Shown: positions 5,321 through 9,579 of the stretch, piece by piece
Position numbering within the stretch: the first letter of the stretch is position 1
How the letters are laid out: each line of letters opens with the position of its first letter
Assembly: GCA_014360395.1 (NCBI GenBank)
Contig: JACIXM010000254.1
Span: 1-9,579, forward strand
Length of the DNA stretch: 9,579 bases
Origin: Actinotalea sp.
GTDB lineage: Bacteria > Actinomycetota > Actinomycetes > Actinomycetales > Cellulomonadaceae
Direction: 5' to 3'
Made by a program: the position numbers and the translations under genes
The notes under the pieces: generated by a model
Seen by the model: only the letters and a program-made list of their open reading frames with translations
The model's database searches: none
What the model was told of the DNA's origin: nothing

Positions 5321-8300
5321 GTGGCAGACGAACGCACGACCGCCGAGACCGCAGCACCGATCAGCGACAGCCCCCCGGCGACGCAGCCCCGGGCCCGCCG
5401 GAGCCGCCGCGCCACCAGCGCGGCCACCGCCCCGCCCGCGGGTGGGACCACCGCCCCCGAGCCGGCCGGGACGGCGACGACGACCGCCGGCAGTGCCACG
5501 GTCGCCGACGACGTCGCAGCCTCCCCGCCCGCGCGCCGGACGCGCGCCCGCCGCGCCACGGCTCCCGCCGGTTCCGCGAGTGCGGAGGCGTCGGAGCAGG
5601 CCTCGACCTCGACCCCTGTGCAGAGCGCGGCGCCCGCGCCGACCCCGGAGCCCGCCGAGATCTCCGTGCCGACCAAGGCGCGACGGTCCCGCAAGGCGAC
5701 GGCCCAGCCCGAGGCGGCGCCCGAGACCTCGGCCGAGGCCCCCATCTCCGACGACGCCCCGCCCGCGCCCCGGCGCCGGCGCCGCAAGGCCGACGCGGAC
5801 GCGCCCGCGGCGGCGGAGCCCACTGCCGAGACGACTGCGCAGACCACGGACGAGCCCACCGTCGAGGGCGGCGCGCAGGACGACGCGGCGACCGGGTCCC
5901 AGCCCGCTGTCCGGCGCGGCGGCCGCTCGCGGTCGACGCGGGCCCGCTCCGGTGCCGCAGCCGCGCCGAGCGGTGAGGCGGACGACGCGGGGCCCGGCGA
6001 GTCCGCCGTCGAGTCGCCCTCGACGGCCGACGCGGCCCCGCCGCGGAGCCGGTCGCGACGCGGGAGCCGGACGCGGGCCGCCGCCGACCAGGCCGAGGCG
6101 GCGGCGCCGTCCGCCGAGGGCGGTTCCCCCGACGTCGTCCCCGACGCCGCGGCGCCGGGGGCGACGCTGGACGTCCTCGCAGAGCTGGGCGGGTCGGGGC
6201 CCGCGCCGACCGCGAGCGACACCGCGCCGCGCCCGGCGGCGACCGCCCTGCTGTTCCAGGCGCCCGAGCCGACCACGCGTCCGCGCCGTCGCCGGGCCCA
6301 GGCCCCCGCCGGCCCCCCGCGCCCGGAGGAGGGTGCGACGGACGCGGTCGAGCCCGAGGAGGAGCCGGCCGCCGTCGACGAGGAGACGGCGGCGGCGCCC
6401 GTGCCGGCGGCCGAGGAGGCGCAGACCCCGGCGGAGGAGGTCGAGGAGGACGAGGAGGACGCCGCCGAGGACGAGGGGAGCGACGAGGAGCGCGAGGCGG
6501 GCCGCCGTCGGCGTCGTCGACGCGGTGGCCGCGGCCGTCGCAGCCGGTCGGCCGAGCGCTCCGACGGCGAGGAGGACGAGCAGGGCGAGGCCGACGAGGA
6601 CGCGGCCGCGGCGCCGACGGCCGGGGCGGAGCCGGCCGAGACGGGCGAGGACGAGGAGCGGGACGAGACCGACGAGGAGTCCGGCGGTTCGAGCCGCCGT
6701 CGTCGTCGGCGCCGGCGCAGCGGCCGGGGCGAGGGTTCCGGCGACGCCGAGCCGGAGGCCCGCAGCAGCCGCCGCTCGCGCTCGGCCTCGGACGAGGTGA
6801 CGGCGCTCAAGGGCTCGACGCGCCTGGAGGCCAAGCGGCAGCGCCGACGCGAGGGCCGGGACGCCGGACGGCGCCGCTCGGTCATCACCGAGGCGGAGTT
6901 CCTGGCCCGCCGGGAGTCGGTCGAGCGGGCGATGGTGGTGCGCGAGCACGACGGTCGCGTCCAGATCGCCGTGCTCGAGGACGGCGTGCTCGTCGAGCAC
7001 TTCGTCTCCCGCACCGGTCAGGGCGGCCGGGGGTCGGCGACGACCGTGGGCAACGTCTACCTCGGGCGCGTGCAGAACGTGCTGCCGAGCATGGAGGCCG
7101 CGTTCGTCGACGTCGGCAAGGGGCGCAACGCCGTCCTCTACGCCGGCGAGGTCAACTGGGACGCGGCCGGCCTGGAGGGCCAGCCGCGACGGATCGAGCA
7201 GGCGCTCAAGTCCGGCGACTCCGTCCTGGTGCAGGTCACGAAGGACCCGATCGGGCACAAGGGTGCCCGGCTGACGTCGCAGATCACGCTGGCCGGCCGC
7301 TACCTGGTGTACGTGCCCGGCGGCGCCATGACCGGCATCTCGCGCAAGCTCCCGGACACCGAGCGGGCGCGGCTGAAGAAGCTGCTCAAGGAGATCGTCC
7401 CCGACGACGCGGGCGTCATCGTGCGGACCGCCGCCGAGGGCGCCAGCGACGACGAGCTGCGCCGCGACGTGCAGCGGCTGCAGGACCAGTGGGCGGCCAT
7501 CGAGAAGAAGGCGAAGACGGCCTCCGCGCCCGCGCTGCTCCAGGGCGAGCCGGACCTGGCGATCCGGGTCGTGCGGGACATCTTCAACGACGACTTCCGC
7601 ACGCTCGTCGTCCAGGGCGACGACGTGCACCGCATGATCGAGGAGTACGTCTCCGCCATGGCGCCCGATCTCGCCGACCGGGTCACGAAGTACACCGGCA
7701 CCGGGGACGTGTTCGCCGACCACCGCGTCGACGAGCAGCTCGCCAAGGGCATGGACCGCAAGGTCTGGCTGCCCTCGGGCGGCTCGCTCGTCATCGACCG
7801 CACCGAGGCCATGACGGTCATCGACGTCAACACCGGCAAGTTCACCGGCGCCGGCGGGACGCTGGAGGAGACCGTCACACGGAACAACCTCGAGGCGGCC
7901 GAGGAGATCGTCCGCCAGCTCCGGCTCCGGGACATCGGCGGGATCATCGTCATCGACTTCATCGACATGGTCCTGGAGTCCAACCGGGACCTCGTGCTGC
8001 GCCGGCTCGTGGAGTGCCTGGGTCGGGACCGCACCAAGCACCAGGTCGCCGAGGTCACCTCGCTGGGGCTCGTCCAGATGACCCGCAAGCGCGTCGGCCA
8101 GGGTCTCGTCGAGGCGTTCAGCGAGACCTGCGAGCACTGCAACGGACGCGGCTTCGTCGTGCACAGCGTCCCCGTGGAGCGCAACGGCGGTGCGGAGCCC
8201 GCGCCGGAGACGCCGGGGGAGTCCAAGCGTTCCCGTCGCAAGAAGAGCGGTGGTGGCTCCGGCGGGACCGGCACCACGGCGCCGCCCGTGACCGTCCCGG

Positions 8301-8680
8301 TGCTGCCCGAGGCGCGGGAGGCGGTCAAGGCCACCCTCGCGACCATCGCGGCCGCGGCGGCGCACGCCCACGAGCACGAGCACCCGCACGAGCAGGCCAG
8401 CGCCGTCGTGCTGCCCGAGCTCGAGCAGCTCGCCCGGGCCGTGGGCGGTCGTGACGGGGCCGACGGCGGTGCCTCCGCGCCCGGGGCCGACGCGGCTGCC
8501 GGGAGCGGACAGGGCCGCGCGGCCCTGGCCGAGCTCGCCGACGCCGTCGGCAGCATCCGCGCCGTGGAGACGCCCGCCCCGGGCGGCGCCGAGCCCTCGG
8601 CCGACGACGCCGGCAGCGCCGACGACGCCGGCGCCCCGGACCGAGCACCGGACCGGGAGGGGCCTGACCCCGCCATTTGA
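5321..8680 (+). CDS. rne: Ribonuclease E/G family endoribonuclease (RNase E) with long disordered extensions
   Basis: Single-strand-specific endoribonuclease of mRNA decay and rRNA processing. From GTG 5321 it is 1119 residues. Residues 1-520 are Ala/Pro/Glu-rich and disordered, with arginine clusters at about 24-30, 72-78, 119-125, 151-156, 198-209, 242-252, 320-325, 395-409, 459-469, 481-488 and 501-519, and one hydrophobic island (281-316). The core starts near ITEAEFLARRESVERAMVV (522); the S1 domain begins at GNVYLGRVQNVLPSMEAAF (577) and ends around GHKGARLTSQ (645). Catalytic metal ligands are D835 (VIDVNTGKFTG) and D879 (IVIDFIDM), matching E. coli D303 and D346. CEHC (937-940) corresponds to the zinc-link CPxC of E. 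coli RNase E. The tail has a basic patch KRSRRKK (969-975), a histidine patch (1015-1023) and an acidic end. Disordered N-terminal extensions are typical of actinobacterial RNase E. A start at 5291 would add 10 residues. It lies upstream of rplU-rpmA, as usual in actinobacteria. Confidence 0.96.
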   Translation: MADERTTAETAAPISDSPPATQPRARRSRRATSAATAPPAGGTTAPEPAGTATTTAGSATVADDVAASPPARRTRARRATAPAGSASAEASEQASTSTPVQSAAPAPTPEPAEISVPTKARRSRKATAQPEAAPETSAEAPISDDAPPAPRRRRRKADADAPAAAEPTAETTAQTTDEPTVEGGAQDDAATGSQPAVRRGGRSRSTRARSGAAAAPSGEADDAGPGESAVESPSTADAAPPRSRSRRGSRTRAAADQAEAAAPSAEGGSPDVVPDAAAPGATLDVLAELGGSGPAPTASDTAPRPAATALLFQAPEPTTRPRRRRAQAPAGPPRPEEGATDAVEPEEEPAAVDEETAAAPVPAAEEAQTPAEEVEEDEEDAAEDEGSDEEREAGRRRRRRRGGRGRRSRSAERSDGEEDEQGEADEDAAAAPTAGAEPAETGEDEERDETDEESGGSSRRRRRRRRSGRGEGSGDAEPEARSSRRSRSASDEVTALKGSTRLEAKRQRRREGRDAGRRRSVITEAEFLARRESVERAMVVREHDGRVQIAVLEDGVLVEHFVSRTGQGGRGSATTVGNVYLGRVQNVLPSMEAAFVDVGKGRNAVLYAGEVNWDAAGLEGQPRRIEQALKSGDSVLVQVTKDPIGHKGARLTSQITLAGRYLVYVPGGAMTGISRKLPDTERARLKKLLKEIVPDDAGVIVRTAAEGASDDELRRDVQRLQDQWAAIEKKAKTASAPALLQGEPDLAIRVVRDIFNDDFRTLVVQGDDVHRMIEEYVSAMAPDLADRVTKYTGTGDVFADHRVDEQLAKGMDRKVWLPSGGSLVIDRTEAMTVIDVNTGKFTGAGGTLEETVTRNNLEAAEEIVRQLRLRDIGGIIVIDFIDMVLESNRDLVLRRLVECLGRDRTKHQVAEVTSLGLVQMTRKRVGQGLVEAFSETCEHCNGRGFVVHSVPVERNGGAEPAPETPGESKRSRRKKSGGGSGGTGTTAPPVTVPVLPEAREAVKATLATIAAAAAHAHEHEHPHEQASAVVLPELEQLARAVGGRDGADGGASAPGADAAAGSGQGRAALAELADAVGSIRAVETPAPGGAEPSADDAGSADDAGAPDRAPDREGPDPAI

Positions 8681-8706
8681 CCTGCGGGCAGCGGCATCCG
8701 TACCCT
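8677..8706 (+). promoter_or_regulatory. Promoter of rplU-rpmA, overlapping the rne stop codon
   Basis: TTGACC (8677-8682) is a near-consensus -35 that includes the TGA stop of rne (8678-8680). It is followed after 18 nt by TACCCT (8701-8706), a TAnnnT-type -10. Transcription would start near 8713, giving a leader of about 147 nt for rplU. This would let the ribosomal protein pair be made at high level independently of rne. It is the best-looking promoter in the window. Confidence 0.65.
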
Positions 8707-8712
8707 GGAACG

Positions 8713-8859
8713 TCGGTGCGCCTGTGTGCGCACCGCTTCCACGTGCCCCGGATGCCGTGCCCCCGCGAGAATCCCCGCGAGAAGCAGTGCGTCCGAGCTG
8801 TGCGCTCGGGAGACCGGGCGTCGGCACGATGATGCAGACGCGAGAGCCGTACGAGAGAG
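8713..8859 (+). promoter_or_regulatory. Structured 5' leader of rplU
   Basis: The presumed leader has no credible gene. It begins with a perfect hairpin, GGTGCGC (8715-8721), loop CTGTGT, GCGCACC (8728-8734), almost at the predicted 5' end. An 11-nt direct repeat follows, CCCCGCGAGAA at 8761-8771 and again at 8773-8783 (period 12). A second perfect hairpin is CCGAGC (8793-8798), loop TGTGC, GCTCGG (8804-8809). Leaders of ribosomal protein operons often bind a product protein for feedback; here that is only an inference, and I do not recognise a named RNA family. Confidence 0.45.
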
Positions 8860-9180
8860 ATGAGCAGCAACGTGGTGTACGCGATCGTCAAGGCCGGAGG
8901 CCGCCAGGAGAAGGTGTCGGTCGGCGACGTCGTCGTCGTGAACCGGCTGTCCGGTGACGCCGGCTCGACCGTCCAGCTGCCTGCCGTGCTGCTCGTCGAC
9001 GGGGACACGGTGACCTCCGACGCCGCCGCACTGGCCAAGGTGCAGGTGACCGCCGAGATCGTCCGGGACGAGAAGGGCCCGAAGATCGACATCCTGAAGT
9101 ACAAGAACAAGACGGGTTACCGCAAGCGCCAGGGTCACCGCCAGAAGCTGACCCGCCTGAAGGTCACCGGCATCAAGTGA
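8860..9180 (+). CDS. rplU: 50S ribosomal protein bL21
   Basis: Component of the large ribosomal subunit that binds 23S rRNA. The 106-residue product contains [19 protein letters not shown] near the start. Its C-terminal part is characteristic of bL21, with [19 protein letters not shown] followed by RQGHRQKLT and ending VTGIK. The usual length is about 101-103. ATG 8860 gives a small extension (MSSN) before VVYAIV and has a purine run GAGAGAG immediately before it. GTG at 8872 or 8875 would give 102 or 101 residues, closer to the family N-terminus MVYAIV, but with no better ribosome site, so the start is uncertain by 4-5 codons. It is probably transcribed from the promoter at the end of rne and cotranscribed with rpmA 73 nt downstream. 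Confidence 0.96.
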   Translation: MSSNVVYAIVKAGGRQEKVSVGDVVVVNRLSGDAGSTVQLPAVLLVDGDTVTSDAAALAKVQVTAEIVRDEKGPKIDILKYKNKTGYRKRQGHRQKLTRLKVTGIK

Positions 9181-9187
9181 GCCGGCG

Positions 9188-9211
9188 GGTCCGTCGCACG
9201 AGGCGCGGACC
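9188..9211 (+). repeat. Small inverted repeat between rplU and rpmA
   Basis: GGTCCG (9188-9193) pairs with CGGACC (9206-9211) across 12 nt, just after the rplU stop. It has no U-run and a short stem, so it is more likely an mRNA processing or stabilising hairpin than a terminator, or it is chance. Confidence 0.3.
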
Positions 9212-9253
9212 GGTCGGGCCCCTCCGTCACCCCAGCACGAAAGCAGGTCAGTC

Positions 9254-9511
9254 ATGGCACACAAGAAGGGCGCGAGCTCCTCGCGGAACGGCCGCGACTC
9301 CAACGCGCAGCGCCTCGGCGTCAAGCGCTTCGGCGGTCAGCTCGTCAACGCCGGCGAGATCATCGTCCGCCAGCGCGGCACGCACTTCCACCCCGGTAAC
9401 AACGTGGGCCGTGGCGGCGACGACACCCTGTTCGCCCTCGCCCCCGGCGCCGTGCAGTTCGCCGTGCGCCGCGGCCGCAAGGTCGTCGACATCGTGGCGG
9501 CCGAGGTCTGA
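9254..9511 (+). CDS. rpmA: 50S ribosomal protein bL27
   Basis: Large-subunit protein whose N-terminus reaches the peptidyl transferase centre. The 85-residue product starts [19 protein letters not shown] and continues with [19 protein letters not shown] and [19 protein letters not shown], all hallmark bL27 segments; length is normal. It begins directly with AHKKG after Met, so it lacks the cleavable N-terminal extension found in Firmicutes and processed by Prp. The ribosome site is modest (GCAGG, 7 nt before ATG). It follows rplU by 73 nt and is closed by a strong hairpin 12 nt after its stop, so rplU-rpmA probably form one unit. In actinobacteria obg normally follows, beyond this window. Confidence 0.98.
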   Translation: MAHKKGASSSRNGRDSNAQRLGVKRFGGQLVNAGEIIVRQRGTHFHPGNNVGRGGDDTLFALAPGAVQFAVRRGRKVVDIVAAEV

Positions 9512-9523
9512 GCCGTACAGCGT

Positions 9524-9559
9524 GACGAAGGGGCGCACCGTCCGGTGCGCCCCTTCGTC
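9524..9559 (+). terminator. Terminator hairpin after rpmA
   Basis: GACGAAGGGGCGCACC (9524-9539) and its exact complement GGTGCGCCCCTTCGTC (9544-9559) form a perfect 16-bp stem with the 4-nt loop GTCC. It begins 12 nt after the rpmA stop. The sequence after it (GTCCCCGCC) lacks a U-run, as is common for hairpin terminators in high-GC actinobacteria. Being fully symmetrical, it could also stop transcription arriving from the right. Confidence 0.85.
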
Positions 9560-9579
9560 GTCCCCGCCTGGTCCGCGCA

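Noticed and set aside
4813..7014. A second antisense open frame of 733 codons opposite the rne N-terminal half and leader
   Set aside because: Ser/Arg/Ala-rich translation of the complementary strand of the repetitive region; it overlaps cydA and shows no protein family.
5258..8827. An open frame of 1189 codons on the minus strand, antisense to rne
   Set aside because: It mirrors rne in a GC-rich genome where stop codons are rare; the product is a low-complexity Gly/Arg/Leu mixture with no domain and no ribosome site.
9188..9211. Terminator between rplU and rpmA
   Set aside because: Only a 6-bp stem with a 12-nt loop and no U-run; rplU and rpmA are normally cotranscribed.
1..9579. Mobile elements, CRISPR arrays, tRNA or rRNA genes
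   Set aside because: No transposase-like protein, no regularly spaced identical repeats and no recognisable tRNA or rRNA sequence were found by reading.

Overview
The window is very GC-rich and strongly biased to G or C at third codon positions. Gene content and protein style point to a high-GC actinomycete. A member of the Cellulomonadaceae or a close relative is my best guess, from general resemblance only. All genes are recognisable housekeeping or respiratory genes, and I see no mobile element, CRISPR array, tRNA or rRNA.

Left half (1-4885, minus strand): a cytochrome bd oxidase operon read right to left as cydA-cydB-cydD-cydC. CydA and CydB form the quinol oxidase. CydD and CydC form the heterodimeric ABC exporter of glutathione/cysteine (and reported haem) activity needed to assemble it. 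The genes are tightly packed: 15 nt between cydA and cydB, a GTGA start/stop overlap between cydB and cydD, and an ATGA overlap between cydD and cydC. cydC runs off the left edge, so only its first 216 codons are present.

Middle (4886-5320): a 435-nt divergent intergenic region. Next to cydA it holds a DosR/DevR-like inverted repeat (GGGAC-N4-GTCCT), then a perfect 9-bp-arm palindrome, and a plausible -10 placed so that the DosR-like site would sit near -43. This suggests low-oxygen or redox control of cytochrome bd. On the other side lie a long rne leader with a predicted GC-rich stem and a weak extended -10.

Right half (5321-9579, plus strand): rne, encoding an RNase E/G family endoribonuclease of about 1119 residues. 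Its catalytic core sits between a disordered N-terminal extension of about 520 residues, carrying spaced arginine clusters, and a C-terminal tail with a histidine-rich patch. Then come rplU (bL21) and rpmA (bL27). A good -35/-10 pair overlaps the rne stop codon and would drive rplU-rpmA from a structured leader of about 147 nt. A perfect 16-bp terminator hairpin follows rpmA. The rne-rplU-rpmA order is the usual actinobacterial arrangement, with obg normally next and beyond this window.

The most interesting signals are non-coding (the two adjacent inverted repeats upstream of cydA and the structured rplU leader) and the repetitive architecture of the RNase E extension. I do not see a novel multi-gene system here.
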